Source of the DNA: a virus
Strand: one strand, 5' to 3'
Virus record (IMG/VR): IMGVR_UViG_3300029319_008445
Span: 1-55,464 of that record
DNA length: 55,464 nucleotides
Shown one piece after another: positions 25,474-35,500 of this stretch; position 1 is the first letter of the stretch; every line of letters starts with the position of its first letter. Position numbers and translations under genes: made by a program. The notes under the pieces are model-generated. The model ran no database searches and was not told the origin of the DNA. It worked only from the letters and a program-made list of their open reading frames with translations.

Positions 25474-25732
25474 ATACATATATAAATGTAAGGCTTGCGA
25501 AGTAGTTTTTCAAACAGTACATTCAATCAAGGAAAAATTAACAGATTGTGAAGAATGTGATTCCAAGGAGACGCTTCAACGAATTCCCTCTATGCCTCAA
25601 ATATTGGTTAAAAGCCAAGATGATAAAAAGCGCCCAGTTGGTAGCGTTGTAAAGGAATACATAGAAAATGTAAGAGAGGAAGTAGAGGAAGAAAAAAGAG
25701 AATTAAGTAATCAGGTATATAAAGATGATTGA
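25466..25732 (+). CDS. FmdB-type zinc-ribbon protein
   Basis: An 88-aa protein. ATG 25466 is chosen because it starts the zinc-ribbon fold directly (PRYIYKCKAC) and is preceded by GAGG; the open extension to 25454 is not needed. Cys8-x2-Cys11 and Cys28-x2-Cys31 form a CxxC...CxxC zinc ribbon of the FmdB putative regulator type, followed by RIPSMP, also a family feature. The C-terminal half is a charged helix. Similar genes sit near gp55 in marine T4-like phages, hinting at a transcription-linked role, which is unproven. Confidence 0.85.
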   Translation: MPRYIYKCKACEVVFQTVHSIKEKLTDCEECDSKETLQRIPSMPQILVKSQDDKKRPVGSVVKEYIENVREEVEEEKRELSNQVYKDD

Positions 25733-26060
25733 AATAACAGTAGCATTAATATTATCCATTGCTTTAAATGTATTTTTATTTCTCTATTTAAGGTGGTTGT
25801 TGAGGAATTTTACTCTTTTATCGGAAAGTGTCCAAAACACTGCTGGGACAATTGAAACATTTTCCAATCATCTCTCTGCTGTATATGAACTTGAAACGTT
25901 TTACGGTGATGAAACACTACAGAATCTTCTGAAACATGCTAAGCAAGTAGCGGGAGAAATCAAAGTATATAAGGATATATATACCATAACAAGTGATGAA
26001 GAAATAGAGGATTTATTCAATGACACAGAAACAGACGAGGAAGCGGAGGAAGAGGAGTAA
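25725..26060 (+). CDS. Single-pass membrane protein, unknown
   Basis: A 111-aa protein with one transmembrane helix at residues 4-26 (ALILSIALNVFLFLYLRWLL), followed by a soluble helical domain and a very acidic tail (EDLFNDTETDEEAEEEE). The acidic tail is encoded by sequence that also encodes the basic N-terminus of the gp55-like gene in another frame (about 40 bases overlap). It overlaps the zinc-ribbon gene by 8 bases. Unknown function; possibly a membrane anchor for a phage process. Confidence 0.75.
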   Translation: MIEITVALILSIALNVFLFLYLRWLLRNFTLLSESVQNTAGTIETFSNHLSAVYELETFYGDETLQNLLKHAKQVAGEIKVYKDIYTITSDEEIEDLFNDTETDEEAEEEE

Positions 26061-26724
26061 AAAGCACTACTTTACTCAAGTTCATGAAGATGCGATAGTT
26101 CGATATGCACAAATAGAAGACGTAAAAGAAAGGACGGAATTATATATAAATTTTATACAACCAGCTTTTAGTGAGATGGTTGATAAGATTATTTTCACCT
26201 ATAAATTTACCAATCTACCAAACATTGTTCAACTTCGTGACGAGTGTAAGATATGGCTCACGATGATTTTGGACAAATACGATCCCAATAAAGGATCAAA
26301 AGCATTTTCTTATTTTTCCGTAATCACAAAAAACTGGTTCATTCACAAGGTCAAGAAAACTTCTAAACAAGTTAAGAGAGAGGTTGGTTTTGATGAGATC
26401 CCTAGGGACTTGGAAAACAGACATCTTGTTACATATAATAAATATGAAACTGAAAGAGAGAAGGGGGAGTTCTGGATTCAACTGTGGAAAGAAATTGACT
26501 CTTGGGACACGGGTAAATTAAAGCCAAATGATAAAAAGGTTTTGCATGCTGTTAGGATTCTTTTAGAGAATAGCGAAGATATCGAAATTTTCAATAAAAA
26601 AGCTATTTATCTATACATGAGGGAAATTACTGGCCTCAACACCAAGCAGATTGTTAATAGTCTGAACAAGATGCGTTCCAAATATCGCGATTTTAAAGGT
26701 AAATGGAATGAAGGAGATTTGTAG
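26020..26724 (+). CDS. 55: gp55-like late-transcription sigma factor
   Basis: A 234-aa protein resembling the T4-family late sigma factor gp55 (185 aa in T4), which directs host RNA polymerase to late promoters with gp33 and the sliding clamp. The sigma region-2-like core is around residues 70-115: ECKIWLTMILDKYDPNKG followed by SKAFSYFSVITKNWFIHKVK, matching the AF-YF-x-x-x-x-KNW pattern of phage sigma factors. The N-terminus is highly basic (TRKRRKRSKKHYF). Start ATG 26020 lies 40 bases inside the upstream gene, with GAGG 9 bases before it. It leads into the baseplate genes it probably helps to express. Confidence 0.87.
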   Translation: MTQKQTRKRRKRSKKHYFTQVHEDAIVRYAQIEDVKERTELYINFIQPAFSEMVDKIIFTYKFTNLPNIVQLRDECKIWLTMILDKYDPNKGSKAFSYFSVITKNWFIHKVKKTSKQVKREVGFDEIPRDLENRHLVTYNKYETEREKGEFWIQLWKEIDSWDTGKLKPNDKKVLHAVRILLENSEDIEIFNKKAIYLYMREITGLNTKQIVNSLNKMRSKYRDFKGKWNEGDL

Positions 26725-27008
26725 TGAAAGACTTGGACTCATATTTGGGAGAAGCTGTCGACAATGTTAGAGAAGATCGGGACAAGGCAAAAGAGCTATT
26801 AGAGCAGTTAGAAGGACTTGTCTCGGAAGATACATACAGCCATAAACAACTTGGAATGGTCGCAGCAAAATATCTTGAAACACTTCAAAGATCCAACGAA
26901 CAATTAGTAAAGATTGCCGCCCTTATGCAGAAAAAACAATCTAAGAATGAGGGCTTGTCAGAAAAAGACAAAGATGACTTATTTGATATGATCAAAGAGG
27001 TGGCATGA
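26724..27008 (+). CDS. Small coiled-coil-like protein, unknown
   Basis: A 94-aa charged, strongly helical protein starting at GTG 26724, whose G is the last base of the gp55 stop (TAGTG) and which is preceded by AAGGAGA. Sequences include DNVREDRDKAKELLEQLEGL and LGMVAAKYLETLQRSNEQLVK, both heptad-like. Its place right after the sigma factor makes a late-transcription accessory (the gp33 role) imaginable, but I see no sequence feature that proves it. Confidence 0.75.
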   Translation: MKDLDSYLGEAVDNVREDRDKAKELLEQLEGLVSEDTYSHKQLGMVAAKYLETLQRSNEQLVKIAALMQKKQSKNEGLSEKDKDDLFDMIKEVA

Positions 27009-27009
27009 G

Positions 27010-28593
27010 TTGGCTGACGACACTACAACAACTTTCCCTGAACCGGAAAAGAATCCTTACAAGTTGTTTGTTTCTCAAGATTCCAATCAAACTAGGGATC
27101 CTTTAAGAGAAAGCGCCTCATCTAGAAACATTGATGGCATCGGCGCTCAAAACTTTGCTGCCGTGCAAGCCTATAAGGGAGATAAGACTCCTTTTAATGG
27201 ACCTTTCAAGGCTCAGGTGATTTGGTCATTTCCAGGTGTCGTACCATATCCGACTCCTCCTCCTGGTTATTTAGCATATGATATAGATCTTCCATCTGTT
27301 ACACAAGGTGACGGAGAGGGCGCTACGGAGGGTGATACCGGCACACCTCCACAGGATCGCCCCGTGAACGGAAACCCAGCCGATACCACCGAGCAGCAAA
27401 GTTCCTCACAAGGCATCCCGGGCCGCCCCGGCAAAACTAATTTGCCGTGGATTGTGGTTAGGGTTGATGGTCTTCACGATCATATACCAAACCCCGCTCA
27501 ATACAATCCAAAAGGTTCGAAACAACAGCAGTTTAAATACTGGTCAGCGATTAAAGCACATTTTGAGGTAGGCTGTTGTTTGCCGGAAATTGATGATGTT
27601 AATTATCCCATTCCAAATCCTGGAGATATTGTTTCTGTTACTTATACTAATGCTAGAAGTTTTAAAGGTGGCAGATACAAAGTAGGAGATGCTGGCATGA
27701 CTAATCCGTCTGCATTGGCAGACGTCTTTACTCAAGTATTTGCAGCACTGGATATTGATGTTCCCCGCGACGTTAACCTTGAGCAGGTAATAACATATGC
27801 TTTAACAGGTGAACAAATGCCCTCAATTCCGGCGGAAAGCCCACCATGGTCCCGTCGATCGGAAGACATCACGACAATTGTTTTACACACCACTGAAACT
27901 GGTCATAGTAGTACTCCTAGCAATGCAGTAAATATGTGGGTTCGTCTGGGTACCAAGGATCAAACTTGGGACTCAGAAAGGCAAAAATATATAGAGGATC
28001 AAGTTTCTACTCATTTTATAATTATGAATGATGGAACTATTATAATGTTGTTGGATCCTGATAGATTTTATGCCTGGCATGCTGGCTCGATAAACAAATT
28101 CTCTGTTGGTATTGATTTCGAAGGTAGGGCAAATGAAAATGGAGGTATCTCCCAAGCACAAGTTGAGGCTGTAATTCAATTGGTTACTAGCAGCGAACTT
28201 TCACGATATGTAGTGATAGGTCACAGACATGTATCTAGTTCTCGGAGTGATCCAGGTAAACCAGGGTACAGAGGGTATGATGAGTTGTGGTCGCGCCCTG
28301 AAATTAGGGCGCAAACTCTTGATGTAATTGGTACATCCAACGAACCCGATGGGAGAGGGGAAAACGCCATCATTCCACCGGGATATGAAAGATCACGTGG
28401 CACGCAATTGTACAATGTTGATCTAATAAATAAGCAAAGATCGTTAACTGGAGGGGGTACAAGTATGCGATCCATCATTGGTTTTCTTGATTTTTCTGCA
28501 GTATATGAAGAGCGGGTCCTGGCCGCGCTCGGCCAACTCCCAGAGGAAGTCGCAGAAGGTGATGAGGTTCCTGCAGGGGGAGAGGGAACCTAA
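27010..28593 (+). CDS. 5: gp5-like baseplate hub with amidase domain
   Basis: A 527-aa protein from TTG 27010, with GAGGTGG upstream. Residues 60-250 look like a gp5-type OB-fold hub part (IVVRVDGLHDHIPNP; NPGDIVSVTYTN), interrupted by a Gly/Pro/Thr-rich loop. Residues 285-430 are an N-acetylmuramoyl-L-alanine amidase (Amidase_2) fold: IVLHTTETG (His293), STHFIIMNDGTI, WHAG (His357), VGIDFEG, and GHRHVSSSRSDPGKPGY with His405 and Asp414. These match the His-His-Asp zinc ligands of AmpD/AmiD. T4 gp5 carries a lysozyme at the same job: cutting peptidoglycan as the tail tube enters. The C-terminus is acidic and glycine-rich. It heads the baseplate gene run. Confidence 0.87.
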   Translation: MADDTTTTFPEPEKNPYKLFVSQDSNQTRDPLRESASSRNIDGIGAQNFAAVQAYKGDKTPFNGPFKAQVIWSFPGVVPYPTPPPGYLAYDIDLPSVTQGDGEGATEGDTGTPPQDRPVNGNPADTTEQQSSSQGIPGRPGKTNLPWIVVRVDGLHDHIPNPAQYNPKGSKQQQFKYWSAIKAHFEVGCCLPEIDDVNYPIPNPGDIVSVTYTNARSFKGGRYKVGDAGMTNPSALADVFTQVFAALDIDVPRDVNLEQVITYALTGEQMPSIPAESPPWSRRSEDITTIVLHTTETGHSSTPSNAVNMWVRLGTKDQTWDSERQKYIEDQVSTHFIIMNDGTIIMLLDPDRFYAWHAGSINKFSVGIDFEGRANENGGISQAQVEAVIQLVTSSELSRYVVIGHRHVSSSRSDPGKPGYRGYDELWSRPEIRAQTLDVIGTSNEPDGRGENAIIPPGYERSRGTQLYNVDLINKQRSLTGGGTSMRSIIGFLDFSAVYEERVLAALGQLPEEVAEGDEVPAGGEGT

Positions 28594-28621
28594 CTAGGTT
28601 TTAATCCTTAAGGAGAAATTT

Positions 28622-29590
28622 ATGGCACATAAATCAAGTAAGTCAAGATTCAAACCCACGCCTACCAGAGGAGCGCTGAATTGGAAATCTCTTTCTCCCG
28701 GAGCGACAAAAAAATCTGGAAAAGGCGTCGAACTTGGTCACAAGGGCGTAGCCGGTTCCAAGATGTTGGAAGGTTTTCCTACTTATGTAAGATCAGACAA
28801 TGAACATGTTATAGAAAACAAAAACGGTGCTCAAATTGTCATAGGAAGAGATCGACCTGGCAGCAGGATATCGGGGTATGGTGCGGAACATCAGTCTGCG
28901 AGAATTGATTTGGTTGTCGGCAGAATGGCGATGGACAATATTGGAGCAGTAAACGAAAATGGAGAACAATTATTTGTTGATAACTCTTTTGAAAAAGATG
29001 CAGCCAGGATATATATAAGCCAAAAAGCAAACATCGATCATTACTTTGATTTAAATCCCGGCAAAGTTGGCATGTCAAAGACCAGGTCTGCTGTGGGTAT
29101 CAAGGCAGATGCTGTGAGGATTATAGGTCGAGAGGGAATAAAATTGGTTACAAGGCCAGAACCTTTGAATTCTATGGGTGGGAAGATAGAAAGAGTTGGT
29201 GGGATTGACTTGATAGCAGGAAATGATGACAGGGATTTGCAGCCCATGATTAAGGGAACAAATATGATGAAAGCATTTTCCTCTTTGGTTACTTGGGTTG
29301 GCAAATTGAATGGAATTGTTGATGGAATACTTCTTGAACAAAGCCAACTAAATACAGCGCTCGCACTACATACACACCAAGGCGTTGTGCTTGGACCCTT
29401 TCCACTTCCGATACAAACAACCCCATCGATTGAGTTGGGGACCGTAGCCACCAAGGTTGCCATTAATCACTTTTTTCATGGCTCTCTGGCTTTACAAATG
29501 CACAGAATGAATGGGGTAATGTTGGACTATAACCATACAAAGCCCTTTGGGAGAGAGTATATCTGTTCAAGATATAACAACACTAATTAA
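28622..29590 (+). CDS. Baseplate/spike-associated virion protein
   Basis: A 322-aa protein with a strong AAGGAG site 6 bases before ATG 28622. The N-terminus is basic and extended (KSSKSRFKPTPTRGALNWKS). The body has NEHVIENKNGAQIVIGRDRP, RSAVGIKADAVRIIGREGIKL and ALALHTHQGVVLGPFPLP. Repetitive ADAVRIIGREGI-type strands and a late HTH motif of histidines are typical of the beta-prism regions of central-spike proteins and their neighbours. I expect a virion protein of the baseplate hub region; related proteins follow gp5 in marine T4-like phages. Confidence 0.75.
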   Translation: MAHKSSKSRFKPTPTRGALNWKSLSPGATKKSGKGVELGHKGVAGSKMLEGFPTYVRSDNEHVIENKNGAQIVIGRDRPGSRISGYGAEHQSARIDLVVGRMAMDNIGAVNENGEQLFVDNSFEKDAARIYISQKANIDHYFDLNPGKVGMSKTRSAVGIKADAVRIIGREGIKLVTRPEPLNSMGGKIERVGGIDLIAGNDDRDLQPMIKGTNMMKAFSSLVTWVGKLNGIVDGILLEQSQLNTALALHTHQGVVLGPFPLPIQTTPSIELGTVATKVAINHFFHGSLALQMHRMNGVMLDYNHTKPFGREYICSRYNNTN

Positions 29591-29598
29591 TAGATAAT

Positions 29599-32500
29599 AT
29601 GTTTGTTTTTATACTCATATCAATACTAATTCTTTTCTTTCCAGCACTGGCCAGCGCAAAGAAAACCGTGCCAGCACCAGCAACTTCTCCAACAAACGCA
29701 GGGGGCACTAGTGGCAAAGGTTCGTCGACCTCTTCAACGAGCCCAGCTTCTACAGGCACTCCGAGTAAGAGCAAGCAAAGTATTTCGTTTATTCCAGGGT
29801 ATCCGCCTGCCACACCAGCTAAAACAAGCCCTGTTGGAGGCGCTCAAACCTCAAATGGGAAAGTTGGTCTTGGAAAGGGAGCAACATCAAGGGATTTAGA
29901 ATCTGTTATTGGCCAGCCCGGCCGCTCGTCAGCAGCCGACACCACACAACGTGCAACTGAGGCTACTGATTATGGTTACAGTTCTTCAGGGTTTAATCCT
30001 GATGCCATTGAATCCGCAACAGAAAGTTGTTTGCAACCGGATCCTGTAATAAGCGTAATTCCAGTTTGCACTCCTAAGCCAGATTCGATACCAATAGATT
30101 GGACGGTAAAGCCTTTAGAATATGGTTATTTGAATCCTGCAAATTGTGACTATTCTGTTGTTGTTGATAAAGCTTATCAAGATATTCTAATTCCAAACCC
30201 CTCAAGAGTTCATCAATTTGATGCTCTTGGTTCAGGTCAACAATATATCACAAGGCTTCGTGCTTATGTATCTTATGGTGTTGACAAGCTTATAGAATAT
30301 TACATGAAGGAGGTTACTACAGAACAACGGACACAGTTTATTGAAGCGAATATGGAAACTGCTGTATCTGCTCCTACTGCCCCTGCGTTGAAATATTACG
30401 TTGGACACCGGCCGGCCGCTAAATTAAAAATCTTAGTAACAATACCCTTTAGGGATTTCGATCCCCTGCCTAATATTAATTATGTGCCTCCACCTGACCG
30501 TCGACCTCTGGTGGTTACTTACGACGTTCGCTTGATTAAAACAAAGATTGATTTTGTAGCAAAAATCCTAAGAGAACACTACGAACGGCCGATTCGCTTA
30601 CCATGGGGCCCTCTTAAAAATTTAAGGATGAGGGACGAGGCAAGGAAATTATATAGATTTATCACGGCATTGCAAACCTTTCTTGATGAAAATAGGATGG
30701 ATATCAACCTGGGTCAAGTGTTGAATACAAGACAGGACAAGATCCAAATATTAATTGAAGAGGGGAGCTACAAGTTATTAGATATTCAATATATTTTTGG
30801 AAACGGAGCCACAAAGTATCTAAGGGTAGGTTGGCCTAAGCTTAGAGATAGTCAGACCCATAGGACTTTGGGATTGGTTTATTGGACTGGTGTTGAGATA
30901 TTTAACCTTTTCAATAACTATGCTAATCCAGATTTTAAAGAGTTTGTACAAAGGTATATTTATCCGATAAATATTAAGTGTGCGGAGTACGCCCAGGGTT
31001 CTTCCGGAAATATGTCCATTCAGGATAGTATTCAAGCTGGTCGTGGAATACCCGACACCCTTCTTCCTGACACCACAGTCGGCCGGCCCGATCAGGATCC
31101 TGCCGTTGAAGGAATTATTCGTGATGATCAAGGCAACATAACTAATATCATTGGGCCCCGATGGAGCACAGACGATCAGTCGGAAGGTGGTTCTATAATT
31201 AACCTTAGATCGGGCTCTCGAACTGGTGATGCTCTTTCTGGACTCGGTTCTGGAGTTTATGGGGGCGAGTCCGATTTTAATCAGAATATAACTAGGCAAG
31301 GTGGAGAGGCTTTAAGATCTGAAATACGCGCCCGCCGCTTAGAACGAGAGGCAAATGGGTTGGAAGAACTCGGTGTCGGAGCCGCCGTTGGCCCAGACGA
31401 CCCCAATAACCCTGTTAATCGTCTCCGTGCCGAGGCGGCCCGAGAACGAGAGAGTATGAGGTCACCAACGGTAGTTGGAACCATAGTGGAAACTATGGGA
31501 GCACTTCAACAGCATGGCTCCTCTTGTATGTTTGAAGGTATCGGTTCGAACATAGAAATATTTGGCATGTCTGTATCTGAGCTTAACCAAGAAATAGACA
31601 AGGGCATAGCAAAAGCTGCCGAAGTTATGGGTTGGGTTGAATATGGGACTAGTATTCTCAATGGCGATGAAGCCCTCATGCCTCTAATAGATAGAGGTAT
31701 AAAAACAGCTGCAGAGTTGGAAATTGAGAATTCAGAAATTCTTACTAGAACATTTCAAAACAATATAGCAGAAATGACGGAAGGTGTGGTGCATCTTACG
31801 GACACAACACCGTTTAATAGTGAAGCTATACTTGACAGTGTGACGGGAAACATTGATGACCTCTATGAGATGATTCTTAATCATGTTGATTTGAAATATA
31901 TTATAGGCAAGCTTATGCTTTGTTCTGGCCTAGAAATGCCGTTTATTGATCCTGCATTGTGGGAACTGCTGATGAAGCTTTTAGGAATTTTATTATACCT
32001 GGCCAACTTAGAAGCAGTAACAATTAACTTAAATTTTGATTTTTATGCGATTTTTCGTGACATAGGAGAAGCTCTTATTTCCTACTTGGTTAATTTCTTA
32101 ATCAGTTTGGTTAACTCACTCATCACCCAAGGAGTGGTGGTTCTTCTTGAAGAATTGGATAAGTTGTGCTCTGATGACTTCGACTATGGAAGAGTTGATT
32201 TAAGTTCTCTCATAAATAATAGTTTTGACACTCAACAGGAAGCACAAGATTTCTGGGGTAATATGGCCATTAATATTGGTGGAGATTCCGGGAATGCCTT
32301 AAAAGGTATGATTAGGGACATTTTTGCAATATTGTCCACTAGTGAAGTCTGCTCACTATTGCAAGGCACCGCCTCTCAAGAAACCTTGACAATTGTTCAT
32401 AACATGATTTTAACTGATAGGTATACCCTTTTCCATCAGAGGTTTCAAGTTTTGACCGATGTCTCTACTTTCTTTGCCTCGTTTGGGAGTCTCCTAGGGC

Positions 32501-35500
32501 CTTCAATTTGTGAGCTTGGGTCCCGTATTCCTGATGAAGTTTGTCAAAGTCCTTTTAATGAATCACTCCGTAGGAGACTGTTACAAAACAAGAAAGACAT
32601 AACTTCTGAGGAAATAGAACAACAAATTCAAGCCGAGAAGCAAAGAAGGGAAGATATCATTAGACAGGCTGTTGATATGGTTACTTCCTCTGGTGATGAT
32701 TTAACGAGTAAAATAAATGCAGCGCTAACTAGTTCTGAAATTGGAGATAGAGTTTCGCAAACCCCCTCTTCTACTAATGCTACGAAACAAACGGTAGAGA
32801 CAGTTTTTGGTGGAGTGTTGTTGCAAATTGGAGAAGAAGGTCTAGGTATTATAGACACTCCCTATACGACGGTGGAATATGCAAAGGGGGGCGTGTTAGC
32901 AAGAGAGACCTTTCCTTCTAATAGAGGGTTACTACATGTAATATCTGACTATGAGCAATATCATTTTTATAGGTATGGAATTGTTACAAGAGAAGACGGT
33001 GTTGGTATAGTAAATGTTCGAGAATCCAGGCTTGAAGATCCAAGATATCGGTCCCGGACGTTTTATGGTAATGGACTAACGGAGTTGTTGCACTGGTTTA
33101 ATGGGAATCCAAAAACAATGCCCTTTCAGGCAGAGACACCCACAATGAAGGGGTATATGTATTATACCAATGTCGATGATATCTTTACCTACAACATCAA
33201 TATGTATTCTAAAGTTGGAGGATATAGAAATCCAGTTCAAAATGTCATGGGCGATACTCTCGGCTTGGCAGAAAGAAACCTTAAGAAATATACCTCTTAC
33301 AGAGTATTTGGTGAATATTCCAATCTTGTTCCTGCATCCTGGAATATCCCGCAAGCGGAGAGTATGGACTTTCCTCAGATACAAACATTCTTTATAAAGA
33401 GGCAACCATATTTCGGATTCAATGGTATGCCTCCTGGTCCCGTGTTGAGAGCGTACATCCCCTACGAACGAGATATTCTTCGAGAACCACATGATAAGCG
33501 GATTGATTATTCTCCATATTTTTCCATAAACGTTTTTAATGATCCTCCACGTGTTATAACTGATGGAACATTGTTCAATGCTCCATGGTCTGGTGCCTCT
33601 CCGGATTTGATTGGGACGAGGCAAAATAAAGCATATGCTGATTTCATAGTGAACACTCTTAATGAGTATGACTATAAGAGAGTTTTGCCATTTTCTGCAG
33701 ACAACTTAAAGACAACTTATTCTAATTTTTTCAATGATGTAATGAGAATATTGTATAGATTTGTGACTGATTCTGAGTTTTATAATCCAGGATACGGAAA
33801 GCAAAGAATGCTTCCAAGGTTGAGAGCAATGTTGAGAGATCCCCAACAAATGACAGGGCTATTGGGGATTTCTAGTATCAAGCAAGTTGTACAAGAAAAT
33901 ATAGCAAATGTTATCACGAGGAATGAAGGGACTCCCGAGGCAGCTGCAGGAGTTTTGGAAGAATCTGCACTTAGATTTATGATAAGAATATATATATTTG
34001 AAATCTTTATGAAAAATATATACATGCTAACATCTATCCCAGAATGGCGTTCAACTGAGGGTCGGACGGTTTTTGAGAACCAGAACACTGCTGAGTTGAT
34101 AGGTTTTCTGCCTGGCTATGCAGACAACACCTCGCCGGCCGCTTTCTTTAAAAACATGCTGGACATAACTGATATGGCTGATCCAATAATGGTTTCTTAT
34201 ATAACTGAATATATTAAGTTTTCATCTGAGAGGGCTCCGGAATGTTCTGCGTTCTATGATGTTGCCTTGAAGCTCGCCACAGAGGAATTAGCAGCTGTCA
34301 CTGCTGAAAATCCTGATGATATTCTGTCAATTTTAACAGAGAACAATAGGGACGGCGACGATGTGTTAGCCTATTATCCGCCGAAACATGGCACAGAAGA
34401 TCAGGCAACAGCTGCGTTGAAATATTATGTTGCAAAAGAACTTAGACTGTTTTTAAATGATCTGCAAAATTTTATTGAATTGAGAAAATTAAATCCACAA
34501 AGTATTTCGGAGGCCACAATTAAGAGACCTCTAATGAAATCTTTCTTAGATAAGTTTGATATTGTTGGATATACTATTCCAAGCTCCACTCCGGGTGAAA
34601 TAAGGGATCCTTTAACGGGGAGAATTATGCAACCTGGTGACTATATTGATATGTTGGGAGAAGCAGGGTATACTTTTACTGCACCACCTTCTTTCTCAGA
34701 TTGGGAAGAGAGAGGCGAGGGCTTATACTTGGAATTCTATGTCAAGGCACCAGATCCCTCTCAACCAAAAGAGGTTAAAGTTTATCATTTCGATTCTTAT
34801 GTGTCTGGCGAGTTTAGTTCGACCACTGAGGATGGTGCCTCTGGCGGTTTCGATCACCCAGTCATCGACGAAGTTGCAATACCAATAACCAGGGTTTTAA
34901 GTAATACTGATAGGATTGGATTAAGGATGTGTGTTAGGGATTCTTATTATCATAAAAACTTTTCTGCGATGCCGAGATCTACTTTGTGGGCTGGCATGCT
35001 TAAGGAATATTTTGAAGTTGCTCAAACGCCAGGCTGGGCTCCTCGACAAGAGGCGCTTAGTGGTGATTTTCGCGACGTCGACGCACCCACATCAACAGCT
35101 AGGTATTCTGATTTGGAAGAATCTTGGACCTCTTCAAAAGGGTTTCCAATATTAGAGCAAACAATCTCCTGGGGTGATATGAAAAATTCTATGGGAATAA
35201 CTTCTAATGAAGCCTATAAATCAATAAGTGTTCAAAGAGAAATGGTTGACTTCATGAAAGATCGACTGGCTGCAACTGAGGACTTTAAAATTTTGTTTGA
35301 GTACACCTTTCCTATTAAAAAATTGTTTAATTACTTGTTTATAACTATGGATCAGAACGTCTCAGCTTTCATGACAAATTCTCCAATTAAGGGATTTGCA
35401 TACCCACAACTTCCGGAAGAATTGTCAAATCCAACAGGTGGAATAACTGGAGAGCCTCCAAAAGTCAGATTCAAGTATATAAACGACGCCGGCAATGAAA

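Noticed and set aside
30820-31299. Minus-strand open frame of 159 aa
   Set aside because: Entirely antisense to the 2099-aa gene and without domain features; treated as a shadow.
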